Position numbers and translations under genes: made by a program
Part shown: positions 33,338 to 40,167 of the stretch, in pieces
Position numbering within the stretch: position 1 is the first letter of the stretch
Layout of the letters: each line of letters starts with the position of its first letter
The notes under the pieces: generated by a model
What the model was told of the DNA's origin: nothing
Database searches by the model: none
What the model saw: only the letters and a program-made list of their open reading frames with translations
Origin: Catenibacterium sp900764725
GTDB taxonomy: Bacteria; Bacillota_I; Bacilli_A; Erysipelotrichales; Coprobacillaceae
DNA length: 64,000 nucleotides
Reading direction: 5' to 3' (one strand)
NCBI RefSeq assembly: GCF_934754625.1
Contig: NZ_CAKVIU010000001.1

Positions 33338-34252
33338 ATGAATGAAATAAGGGGTGTAAGAAGAAAGAATGTAATTAAGATTATTCAATCATTAGTAAAG
33401 CAAGGAGGGTGCACAAAGAATGAATTGGTATTCTATACTGGTTTATCTTTATCTACGATTGATAGTCTATTAGAAGAGATGTTGAAAAGTAATCTTGTAA
33501 TCAAAGCAGGGTATAGAGAATCTACTGGTGGAAGACCAAGTATGTCCTATCAGGTCAATGGAGAGTTCTCACAAACGTTATGTATATATGCTTATAAACA
33601 TGATAAGACAATAACAGTCATAGGACGTCTTTATAATCTTTATAGTGAGATGATTGATGAAAAGAGAAGAGATGTATCTAAACTAAATCAAGAGATATTG
33701 TATTGTTTTATTGATGAAATGTTGAATGAACAGGTACATACAATCTGTTTGACTTTACCTGATTATGATATTGATATAAAGAATCGTTATAAACAGCGTA
33801 TATTAGTAGAGAATGATGTATATATGGGGGTTATAGGCGCTTATATTAAACATATGCAGTATGATTCTATTGTGTTGTTGGAATCAAAGGGTGATTCACG
33901 TTTAGGAATTGTGATTAATGGACATCTTATTGAAGGTAAGAGTTCTATTGCAGGACAAACTTGTTTTATGCCTCTCACAAATCATGAAGATTATAAGAAT
34001 AGAAGATCTGTGAAAGGCAGAAGTAAAAGACTTGTTTTAGAATTACAGAATATTATTGGGATGTTGAATCCTGAAGCTATTGTAGTATGTGCTCAAGGTA
34101 TTGATGAACATTATGTAGAAGAAGAACTATTGAAGATCTTTAAGATGAGTGATATGCCACATTTGATATATATTGATGATTTTATTGATGAAGCGATGTT
34201 AGGTATGGAGAGTATAAGTAAAGACAGTTTATTTGACAATCTTTCTAGATAA
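33338..34252 (+). CDS. ROK-like transcriptional regulator with degenerate sugar-kinase domain
   Basis: The 304-residue protein has an N-terminal winged helix (about 1-65; T-K-N-E-L-V-F-Y-T-G-L-S-L-S-T-I near 25-40) and the NagC/XylR-type linker G-G-R-P-S-M near 64-69. The remainder is a shortened ROK-like domain in which I see neither the D-x-G-x-T ATP motif nor the Cys-rich zinc motif; G-I-V-I-N-G-H-L-I-E-G near 190-200 remains. It is therefore likely a regulator only. The palindrome upstream suggests autoregulation or CcpA control. Confidence 0.8.
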   Translation: MNEIRGVRRKNVIKIIQSLVKQGGCTKNELVFYTGLSLSTIDSLLEEMLKSNLVIKAGYRESTGGRPSMSYQVNGEFSQTLCIYAYKHDKTITVIGRLYNLYSEMIDEKRRDVSKLNQEILYCFIDEMLNEQVHTICLTLPDYDIDIKNRYKQRILVENDVYMGVIGAYIKHMQYDSIVLLESKGDSRLGIVINGHLIEGKSSIAGQTCFMPLTNHEDYKNRRSVKGRSKRLVLELQNIIGMLNPEAIVVCAQGIDEHYVEEELLKIFKMSDMPHLIYIDDFIDEAMLGMESISKDSLFDNLSR

Positions 34253-34280
34253 AGTATGATGGTAGAAAGGGGTGAAAAAG

Positions 34281-35063
34281 ATGTCACAGACAGTATTAAT
34301 TACAGGAGCTTCTAATGGAATAGGGAAAGCATGTGCACGTGTGTTTGCGAGAAAAGGTTATGATTTAGTACTTGTAGCACGTCATAGAGAAAAACTAGAA
34401 GCAGTAAAAGCTGAATTATCTGAATATGATGTACATATTAAAGTAGTCGTAATGGATCTCACAGGAGAAGATGCGGCTGTAGATCTATATAATGATTTAG
34501 TACTTGATGATATAAGTATTGATATTTTAGTGAATAATGCAGGTTTTGGAGATCATGGTGCTTTTCATGATTCATCATGGGAAAAACAGAAGAAGATGGT
34601 TTTATTGAATATAATGGCTTTGATGCAGATGACTTATGTATTTGGTCAGTCAATGAAACGTAGAAAGAAAGGCCGTATATTGAATGTGGCTTCTATTGCC
34701 GGTCTTTGTGCAGGACCTTATATGTCTACCTATTATGCGACTAAAGCTTTTGTATTATCTTTTAGTGAATCTATTGCGTATGAATTAAAGGATTATAATG
34801 TAGAAGTATCATGTTTATGTCCTGGTCCTACTAAAACTGGATTTATGGATGTAGCCAACTTAGGACAGTCTCCTATGTTTAAATTATTTAAACCACAGTC
34901 TGCAGATGCAGTGGCAGAAATAGGTATACAAGGTTTATTTGATAATCATTTAGTTCAGTTCACAGGACTATCAGGACACTTATTAAATCTTGCGGCAAGA
35001 TTCTTACCTCGATCATTTTTAAGTACATGTACAGGATTTGTGAATGGTAAGAGAAAAGTATGA
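34281..35063 (+). CDS. Short-chain dehydrogenase/reductase
   Basis: The 260-residue protein has the classical SDR cofactor motif T-G-A-S-N-G-I-G near 8-15, N-N-A-G near 85-88, the catalytic Ser in N-V-A-S near 136-139 and Y-Y-A-T-K-A near 151-156. R-H near 34-35 after strand 2 suggests NADP(H). It belongs to the DltE-like group of uncertain substrate. I start at ATG 34281 after AAAGGGG. It overlaps the next gene by 4 bases (ATGA). Confidence 0.92.
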   Translation: MSQTVLITGASNGIGKACARVFARKGYDLVLVARHREKLEAVKAELSEYDVHIKVVVMDLTGEDAAVDLYNDLVLDDISIDILVNNAGFGDHGAFHDSSWEKQKKMVLLNIMALMQMTYVFGQSMKRRKKGRILNVASIAGLCAGPYMSTYYATKAFVLSFSESIAYELKDYNVEVSCLCPGPTKTGFMDVANLGQSPMFKLFKPQSADAVAEIGIQGLFDNHLVQFTGLSGHLLNLAARFLPRSFLSTCTGFVNGKRKV

Positions 35064-35536
35064 TTGAACATCCATTAGAACCAATCATAGATGAACAATG
35101 TGAAGTATTAATATTAGGGAGTTTCCCTTCAGTTAAATCAAGGGAAATTTCTTTCTATTATGGACATCCTCAAAATAGATTTTGGAAGATCATTGGTATT
35201 ATCACACAAACAGACTATGAAACAATAGAAGATAAGAAAAAGATGTTATTGGATCATCATATTGCGATATGGGATATTATTCATTCATGTACAATTACAG
35301 GAAGTAGTGATGCATCTATTAAGGATGTTGTACCTAATGATATTAAAACATTAATACAGGGCACAAATATTAAAAGAATATATTGTAATGGTGGAACTTC
35401 TTTAAAACTCTATAAGAAGTATCAAGAAAAAGAAACAGGGATTAAAGCTATACTATTACCTTCCTCTTCTCCTGCCAATGCCCGTTATAGATTAAGTGAT
35501 TTAGTTGATATATGGAAGAAAAAATTGACTTTATAA
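35060..35536 (+). CDS. DNA-deoxyinosine glycosylase (uracil-DNA glycosylase superfamily)
   Basis: The 158-residue protein has the family signature L-G-S-F-P-S-V-K-S-R near 18-27 followed by Y-Y-G-H-P-Q-N-R-F-W near 33-42, and the second motif L-L-P-S-S-S-P-A-N-A near 134-143. This resembles the hypoxanthine-DNA glycosylase family that removes deaminated adenine from DNA. It overlaps the SDR gene, which looks like simple operon packing. Confidence 0.88.
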   Translation: MIEHPLEPIIDEQCEVLILGSFPSVKSREISFYYGHPQNRFWKIIGIITQTDYETIEDKKKMLLDHHIAIWDIIHSCTITGSSDASIKDVVPNDIKTLIQGTNIKRIYCNGGTSLKLYKKYQEKETGIKAILLPSSSPANARYRLSDLVDIWKKKLTL

Positions 35537-35580
35537 TAACCTTTATGTATGATTAATCATGTTAATCAAGGAGGAATTAT

Positions 35581-36075
35581 ATGGAATCAATCGCATTATG
35601 GTTTGCAGGAACATTAGGTAAATACATTTCATCTGAACTAGCAGTATTTATAGTTTCTTTAGTTCCTATTCTTGAATGTCGTGGAGGTTTAATTGCATCT
35701 GCATTATTAAAGGTAGATATTCGTTATGCAGTTCCTCTATGTGTTCTAGGAAATATCTTACCAATTCCATTTATTTTATTATTTATTAAACGTATATTTA
35801 AATGGCTTAAGAAGTTTAACTTCTTTAGACCATTAATTGAAAAACTAGAAAACAGAGCTATGAATAAGAGTAAGAATATGAGTAATGGTGAATTCTTAGG
35901 ACTCTTATTATTCGTAGGGATCCCATTACCAGGTACTGGTGCATGGACAGGTTCTTTAGTTGCTGCATTACTTGATATGGACTTTAAGAAGGCTATTACA
36001 GCAATCTTCTTAGGTATCCTACTTGCGACACTTATTGTAGGTTCATTATCATATGGCTTATTAGCTGCATTCTAA
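35581..36075 (+). CDS. Small multidrug export family membrane protein (COG2426)
   Basis: A 164-residue protein with about five hydrophobic segments. The motif P-I-L-E-C-R-G-G near 29-36, the charged loop near 65-95 and G-I-P-L-P-G-T-G-A-W-T-G near 112-123 match the putative small multidrug export family (PF06695). Its actual function is not established. It has a strong GGAGG start and its own terminator. Confidence 0.85.
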   Translation: MESIALWFAGTLGKYISSELAVFIVSLVPILECRGGLIASALLKVDIRYAVPLCVLGNILPIPFILLFIKRIFKWLKKFNFFRPLIEKLENRAMNKSKNMSNGEFLGLLLFVGIPLPGTGAWTGSLVAALLDMDFKKAITAIFLGILLATLIVGSLSYGLLAAF

Positions 36076-36101
36076 AAGAGAGATTAGTCATCTCTCTTTT
36101 T
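36074..36101. terminator. Terminator after the COG2426 gene
   Basis: AAAAGAGAGAT (36074-36084) pairs with ATCTCTCTTTT (36090-36100). It is symmetric enough to act for both the upstream gene and the small minus-strand gene that ends inside it. Confidence 0.85.
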
Positions 36102-36227
36102 ATAATCCTCTAAGATTTCCTGCATCTTTACAAGCCCTCTTTCACAACTAGGATGAAGTAAATCACAGCTTCTTGCACATCCTAAACAGAATTCATTTTC
36201 TAATATCTTTAGTTCTTCTTCTTTCAT
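36084..36227 (-). CDS. 47-residue Cys-rich small protein
   Basis: A minus-strand ORF starts at ATG 36227 with AGGTGAAGATT as a good ribosome-binding site. It encodes M-K-E-E-E-L-K-I-L-E-N-E-F, then C-L-G-C-A-R-S-C near 14-21, a further Cys at 28 and an acidic/basic tail ending K-K-R-D-D. The four Cys residues (14, 17, 21, 28) could bind a metal or Fe-S cluster. Its stop lies in the shared terminator. I do not know the family. It is divergent from the Mn2+ riboswitch and P-type ATPase. Confidence 0.6.
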   Translation of the reverse strand: MKEEELKILENEFCLGCARSCDLLHPSCERGLVKMQEILEDYKKRDD

Positions 36228-36302
36228 AATCTTCACCTCAACTTATTATAGGAATAACGTTCTATGATTGACAAGTGATATGAATTTGGTAGAATGATAT
36301 TA

Positions 36303-36422
36303 ATTAAAGGGGAGTAGCTCTTACAGAACTGTTCGTCAACACGTTATGTTTAACATAACCGGATTGTTTTGGTCATTTATGATCAGCGAGACCTTTAATA
36401 AAACGATTGTTTTTATTAAAGG
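36303..36422 (+). promoter_or_regulatory. yybP-ykoY manganese riboswitch
   Basis: ATTAAAGG-GGAGTAGC (36303-36318) and ATCAGCGAGA-CCTTTAAT (36382-36399) are the two conserved strands of the yybP-ykoY aptamer, with P1 formed by ATTAAAGG/CCTTTAAT. The 3' P1 strand CCTTTAATAAAA (36392-36403) is also a perfect 12-nt complement of TTTTATTAAAGG (36411-36422), which contains the start of the Shine-Dalgarno AAAGGAGG. Mn2+ binding would hold P1 and free the ribosome-binding site, so this is a translational ON switch. Confidence 0.93.
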
Positions 36423-36434
36423 AGGAAAATACAA

Positions 36435-39014
36435 ATGTATAAAAAAACAATTGAAGAAGTAGTAAACTCTTTAGATACAAATATAGATAAAGGACTCACT
36501 TCTTCTGAAGCAAAGAAGAGACAAGGCATATATGGTACCAATGAACTAGAAAAGCCACAGAAAAGGTCTCTTCTTTTACGTTTTCTAGATCAGTTTAAGG
36601 ATGCAATGATTATTATTTTAATTATTGCAGCAGTGGTGTCTATTATTGTAGAACCAGGAGAATGGATTGATTCTCTTATTATTGTAATAGTTGTTATGAT
36701 GAATGCGATTTTAGGTGTTGTATTAGAGAGTCATGCAGAAAAGAGTCTTGAATCATTACAGGAATTATCTGCACCACAATCTAAGGTATTAAGAGATGGT
36801 GTAAAACAGACTATTGCCTCTAAGGAATTAGTGCCTGGTGATATTATTATTCTTGAAACAGGGGATATGATTCCTAGTGATGCACGTTTAATTGAAGCTT
36901 ATAACTTAAAGGTGGATGAATCTGCCTTAACAGGTGAATCTGTTCCTGTAGAAAAGACTACTGATCCTATTAGTCAAGATGTTGTGATTGGTGATCAGAC
37001 TAATATGGTCTTCTCTTCTACAGTAGTGACTTATGGTCGTGGTGAAGCAATTGTCACATCTACTGGTATGAAGAATGAAGTAGGTAAGATTGCGGGCATG
37101 TTAAATGCGAGTGAAAAGGAATTAACACCTTTACAAGTTAAATTAAATGAAATAGGTAAAACAATTGGATTACTTTGTATTGTGATCTGTGTCATTGTAT
37201 TTATTCTTGAATCAATGAGTGGTATTAGCTGGTTAGAATCATTTAAGACAGCTGTTGCCTTAGCTGTTGCAGCTGTACCAGAAGGACTTGCAGCTACTGT
37301 TACTATTGTCTTAGCTGTCAGTGTCACTAAGATGGTTAAACAGCATGCCATTATTCGTAAATTACCTGCAGTAGAAACATTAGGTAGTACTTCTATTGTA
37401 TGTTCTGATAAGACAGGTACATTAACACAAAATAAGATGACTATCTTAAAGACTTACTTAGATGGTGATAAAGTTAAAGACTTAGAAGAAGCAGATTCTA
37501 AAACTATTGATATGTTGAATGCATTTACTCTATGTTCTGATGCATCTATTGATGATGGTAAGGTACTTGGTGATCCTACTGAAGTTGCATTAGTAGAAGC
37601 AAGTAAGAAGATGAACTTTGAAAAGAAAGCACTCATGGAAAAATATCCACGTGTAGGAGAATTGGCTTTTGATTCTGATCGTAAGATGATGAGTGTTATT
37701 GTGAAGGATGGAGATCATTATGTGTCTATTACAAAAGGTGGACCTGATGTAATTTTAAATAGATGTCGTGATGTAGATAGTGATGAGGCAATGACTGCCA
37801 ATGATGAAATGGCTAAAGATGCATTAAGAGTTTTAGCTGTGGCAGTAAAGACATATGATACAATGCCTACTGATATTACAGTAGAAGAAATAGAAAATGA
37901 TATGGACTTTATTGGGTTTGTTGGAATGATTGACCCAGCTCGTCCAGAAGCAAAAGAAGCTATTAAAGTAGCTAAGCATGCAGGTGTGCGTACTATTATG
38001 ATCACAGGTGACCATAAGACGACTGCGACTGCCATTGCGAAAGATTTAGGTATTTTAAGTGAAGGACAGGAAGTTATTTCTGGTGAAGAATTATCTCAGA
38101 TGTCTCAGGAAGAACTAGAAAAGAATGTAGAAAAATATAGTGTTTATGCACGTGTGGCTCCTGAACATAAAGTGAATATCGTCAAAGCATGGAAATCAAA
38201 GAATAAGATTGTAGCGATGACAGGGGATGGTGTCAATGATGCACCAGCCTTAAAGACTGCAGATATTGGTTGTGCAATGGGTATTACTGGTACTGATGTA
38301 GCTAAGAATGCGGCTACTATGATCTTAACAGATGATAATTTTGCGACTATTATTCAGTCTATTAAACAGGGTCGTGGTATTTTTGATAATATCCAGAAGG
38401 ATGTACAGTTCTTATTATCAAGTAATATTGGTGAAGTATTGGCTATCTTCTTAGCTTCTATTATTGCGCTCATTAATCCTTCTTGGGGATTTGGTGTACC
38501 ACTATTACCTATTCACTTATTATGGATCAACTTGATCACAGATGCTTTACCAGCATTTGCGATTGGCTTAGAACCAGTTGAAGATGATATCATGGATAGA
38601 AAACCTAGAGAAAAGGATGAAGGTTTCTTTGCGAATGGTTTAATGGTGAGAGTCATTTGGCAGGGTGTTATGGTAGGTCTATTAACTCTTGCTTCTTATT
38701 CAATTGGTCAGTACTTCAGTACACATGAATATGCGATGACTATGGCTTTTATTACTATGTCAGGTGCTGAATTATGTCATTCATTCAACGTAAAGAGTCA
38801 TCATTCAGTATTTAATAAACAGGTATTTAATAATAAATATTTATGGGGTGCAACAGCTTTAGGTCTTGTATTACAGTTAATCATTATCTTTACACCTCTT
38901 TCTCATTTATTTAGTTTAGTACCTCTTGATTCATCTCATTTTGCGATTGCAGCATTACTTGCATTCTCAGTGATCCCAATCGTAGAAATCTCTAAACGTT
39001 TCGATAAACGTTAA
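36435..39014 (+). CDS. P-type cation ATPase, probable Mn2+/Ca2+ exporter
   Basis: The 859-residue P2A-type ATPase has the actuator T-G-E-S near 166-169, phosphorylated Asp325 in C-S-D-K-T-G-T-L-T, the M4 ion-site motif A-V-P-E-G-L-A near 280-286 and the hinge G-D-G-V-N-D-A-P-A-L. By sequence it is a SERCA-like Ca2+ pump. The Mn2+ riboswitch directly in its leader makes Mn2+ export the more likely role, as for riboswitch-controlled P-type ATPases in lactococci and streptococci. It starts at 36435 after AAAGGAGG, with a strong terminator behind. Confidence 0.92.
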   Translation: MYKKTIEEVVNSLDTNIDKGLTSSEAKKRQGIYGTNELEKPQKRSLLLRFLDQFKDAMIIILIIAAVVSIIVEPGEWIDSLIIVIVVMMNAILGVVLESHAEKSLESLQELSAPQSKVLRDGVKQTIASKELVPGDIIILETGDMIPSDARLIEAYNLKVDESALTGESVPVEKTTDPISQDVVIGDQTNMVFSSTVVTYGRGEAIVTSTGMKNEVGKIAGMLNASEKELTPLQVKLNEIGKTIGLLCIVICVIVFILESMSGISWLESFKTAVALAVAAVPEGLAATVTIVLAVSVTKMVKQHAIIRKLPAVETLGSTSIVCSDKTGTLTQNKMTILKTYLDGDKVKDLEEADSKTIDMLNAFTLCSDASIDDGKVLGDPTEVALVEASKKMNFEKKALMEKYPRVGELAFDSDRKMMSVIVKDGDHYVSITKGGPDVILNRCRDVDSDEAMTANDEMAKDALRVLAVAVKTYDTMPTDITVEEIENDMDFIGFVGMIDPARPEAKEAIKVAKHAGVRTIMITGDHKTTATAIAKDLGILSEGQEVISGEELSQMSQEELEKNVEKYSVYARVAPEHKVNIVKAWKSKNKIVAMTGDGVNDAPALKTADIGCAMGITGTDVAKNAATMILTDDNFATIIQSIKQGRGIFDNIQKDVQFLLSSNIGEVLAIFLASIIALINPSWGFGVPLLPIHLLWINLITDALPAFAIGLEPVEDDIMDRKPREKDEGFFANGLMVRVIWQGVMVGLLTLASYSIGQYFSTHEYAMTMAFITMSGAELCHSFNVKSHHSVFNKQVFNNKYLWGATALGLVLQLIIIFTPLSHLFSLVPLDSSHFAIAALLAFSVIPIVEISKRFDKR

Positions 39015-39040
39015 CACCTGCATCGCAGGTGTTTTTTTTT
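39013..39040 (+). terminator. Terminator of the P-type ATPase gene
   Basis: ACACCTGC-ATC-GCAGGTGT (39014-39032) overlaps the stop codon region and is followed by eight or more Ts. Confidence 0.92.
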
Positions 39041-39050
39041 ATAATTTCTA

Positions 39051-39108
39051 TTGCATTTATCTTAAATGAGTAGTACTATGTAGTTAGTAAAGGCTAACCC
39101 TTTACTAA
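39051..39108 (+). promoter_or_regulatory. Orphan promoter with DtxR-type operator
   Basis: TTGCAT (39051-39056), 17 nt, TACTAT (39074-39079) form a plausible promoter with no gene behind it. The inverted repeat TTAGTAAAGG-CTAAC-CCTTTACTAA (39084-39108) covers the expected start site. Its left part, TTAGTAAAGGCTAA (39084-39097), matches the box upstream of the feo operon (39612-39625) in 13 of 14 positions when that is read on the other strand. Confidence 0.65.
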
Positions 39109-39192
39109 ACACAACATATCCTTTCATATTCTCAGTTCCTTAAAACAGAGGACATAAAAAAATCACAGGACGGCACACACCTGTGATTTTTT
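39086..39192 (+). ncRNA. Candidate DtxR-controlled small RNA, about 105 nt
   Basis: Transcription from the orphan promoter would begin near 39086 and stop at the strong bidirectional terminator (TCACAGG 39163-39169 with CCTGTGA 39180-39186, then seven Ts). No start codon with a reading frame of any size lies between. The middle part is pyrimidine-rich and probably single-stranded, with ATCCTTTC near 39117-39124 and CTCAGTTCCTT near 39131-39141, which can pair with Shine-Dalgarno sequences. By position it would be repressed when the metal is plentiful, like RyhB or FsrA. This is inference from signals only. Confidence 0.5.
39155..39192. terminator. Bidirectional terminator of mntR and the small RNA candidate
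   Basis: A-run, TCACAGG, 10-nt loop, CCTGTGA, T-run: functional on both strands. Confidence 0.88.
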
Positions 39193-39195
39193 TAT

Positions 39196-39558
39196 TTATA
39201 CTTTGTCTTTAAAATAAGCTTTTAATGCTTCAAAAGTTTCTGGTGAAATATAATGTTCAATACGACAGGCATCCTGTGAAGCAGTAGATTCACTTACACC
39301 AATATGAACTAAGATATTTCTTAATTCAGTATGTCTTTCAAAAATCATATTCGCAATCTTAGCACCAGCTTCTGTTAATGTAATAGCACCATCTTCATCC
39401 ATGTTGATGAGTTCTTTCTCTTTTAATCTTTTCATCTGTTGTGAAATAGTTGGTTTAGAGAAATTCATTTCACGGGCGATATCAATGGAACGCACATGTC
39501 CTTTCTTCTTCTGAATAACTAATATAGTTTCTAAGTACATTTCTGTTGATTCACTCAT
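39196..39558 (-). CDS. DtxR/MntR-family metal-dependent regulator
   Basis: The 120-residue protein has a DtxR winged helix (about 1-60; S-I-D-I-A-R-E-M-N-F-S-K-P-T-I-S-Q near 25-41) and the dimerisation domain with metal ligands in E-R-H-T-E-L near 73-78 and D-A-C-R-I-E-H near 95-101. It has no SH3 domain, as in MntR-like short members. It lies between a Mn2+ exporter and the feo operon, divergent from feo, and the intergenic region carries repeated 14-bp boxes. Whether it senses Fe2+ or Mn2+ cannot be decided here; the Cys in D-A-C-R-I-E-H is typical of iron-sensing DtxR types. I use ATG 39558, since the GTG at 39567 belongs to the ribosome-binding site. Confidence 0.9.
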   Translation of the reverse strand: MSESTEMYLETILVIQKKKGHVRSIDIAREMNFSKPTISQQMKRLKEKELINMDEDGAITLTEAGAKIANMIFERHTELRNILVHIGVSESTASQDACRIEHYISPETFEALKAYFKDKV

Positions 39559-39611
39559 CTTATTCACCTCATTTGTATCATTATACCATAAAAATTCAAA
39601 TAATGAAAAAG

Positions 39612-39625
39612 TTAGGCTTTACTAA
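39612..39625. promoter_or_regulatory. DtxR-type box upstream of feo
   Basis: TTAGGCTTTACTAA lies 8 nt upstream of the feo -35, between the divergent mntR-like and feo genes. It is near-identical on the opposite strand to the 39084-39097 box. Confidence 0.65.
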
Positions 39626-39633
39626 TATTTTTA

Positions 39634-39662
39634 TTGACATATAAAAAGAGTAAGTCTATACT
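39634..39662 (+). promoter_or_regulatory. feo operon promoter
   Basis: TTGACA (39634-39639), 17 nt, TATACT (39657-39662): near-consensus sigma-A promoter. Confidence 0.85.
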
Positions 39663-39672
39663 AACAGTGAAG

Positions 39673-39700
39673 TTAGAAAGGGCTAATTAGAATAGCCTAA
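39673..39700. promoter_or_regulatory. Two adjacent DtxR-type boxes at the feo start site
   Basis: TTAGAAAGGGCTAA (39673-39686) and TTAGAATAGCCTAA (39687-39700) abut each other just downstream of the expected start site. Each matches the box pattern TTAG-N6-CTAA, with 12 of 14 positions shared with the other copies. A bound repressor here would block feo when metal is plentiful. Confidence 0.65.
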
Positions 39701-39721
39701 TCATCTGAGGAGGCGGAGTAT

Positions 39722-39931
39722 ATGCCAATTAGTATGGCAAACCCTGGAGATACAGTCATTATTAGACGTATTACAGGAACTGATAAAGTAAAGAATCATC
39801 TTGCAGAGCTTGGTTTTGTGGTAGATGGTGAAGTGACTATTATCAGTAAAGTGGATAACGGAATTATTTGTAATGTGAAAGGCAGTAGGATTGCGCTTTC
39901 TGAACAGATGGCGAATCGTATATTGTTTTAA
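39722..39931 (+). CDS. feoA: FeoA-family protein (first)
   Basis: A 69-residue SH3-like FeoA protein: P-G-D-T-V-I-I-R-R-I-T-G near 8-19, then H-L-A-E-L-G-F near 27-33. FeoA proteins help FeoB-dependent Fe2+ uptake. It is the first gene of the operon, with GAGGAGGCGGAG before the start, and lies 12 nt before a second feoA. Confidence 0.9.
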   Translation: MPISMANPGDTVIIRRITGTDKVKNHLAELGFVVDGEVTIISKVDNGIICNVKGSRIALSEQMANRILF

Positions 39932-39943
39932 GGGAGGAGTATC

Positions 39944-40165
39944 ATGAACTTAAAAGACGTTAAAGTGGGCGAAACAGTAACTATTAAAAAAGTAACTGGT
40001 ACAGGTCCAGTAAAAAGAAGAATTATGGATATGGGTTTAACTAAAGGACAAAGCGTTTATGTAAGAAAAGTAGCACCTTTAGGAGATCCAGTAGAAATCA
40101 CAGTACGCGGTTATGAATTATCATTGCGTAAAGCAGATGCGCAGATGATTGAAGTGGAGGAATAG
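39944..40165 (+). CDS. feoA: FeoA-family protein (second)
   Basis: A 73-residue FeoA protein with V-G-E-T-V-T-I-K-K-V-T-G near 7-18, R-R-I-M-D-M-G-L near 26-33 and the conserved A-P-L-G-D-P-V-E-I near 45-53, closer to the classical FeoA and to the FeoA part of the fusion at 28456 than to the first FeoA here. It is followed by feoB after 2 nt. Confidence 0.93.
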   Translation: MNLKDVKVGETVTIKKVTGTGPVKRRIMDMGLTKGQSVYVRKVAPLGDPVEITVRGYELSLRKADAQMIEVEE

Positions 40166-40167
40166 TT

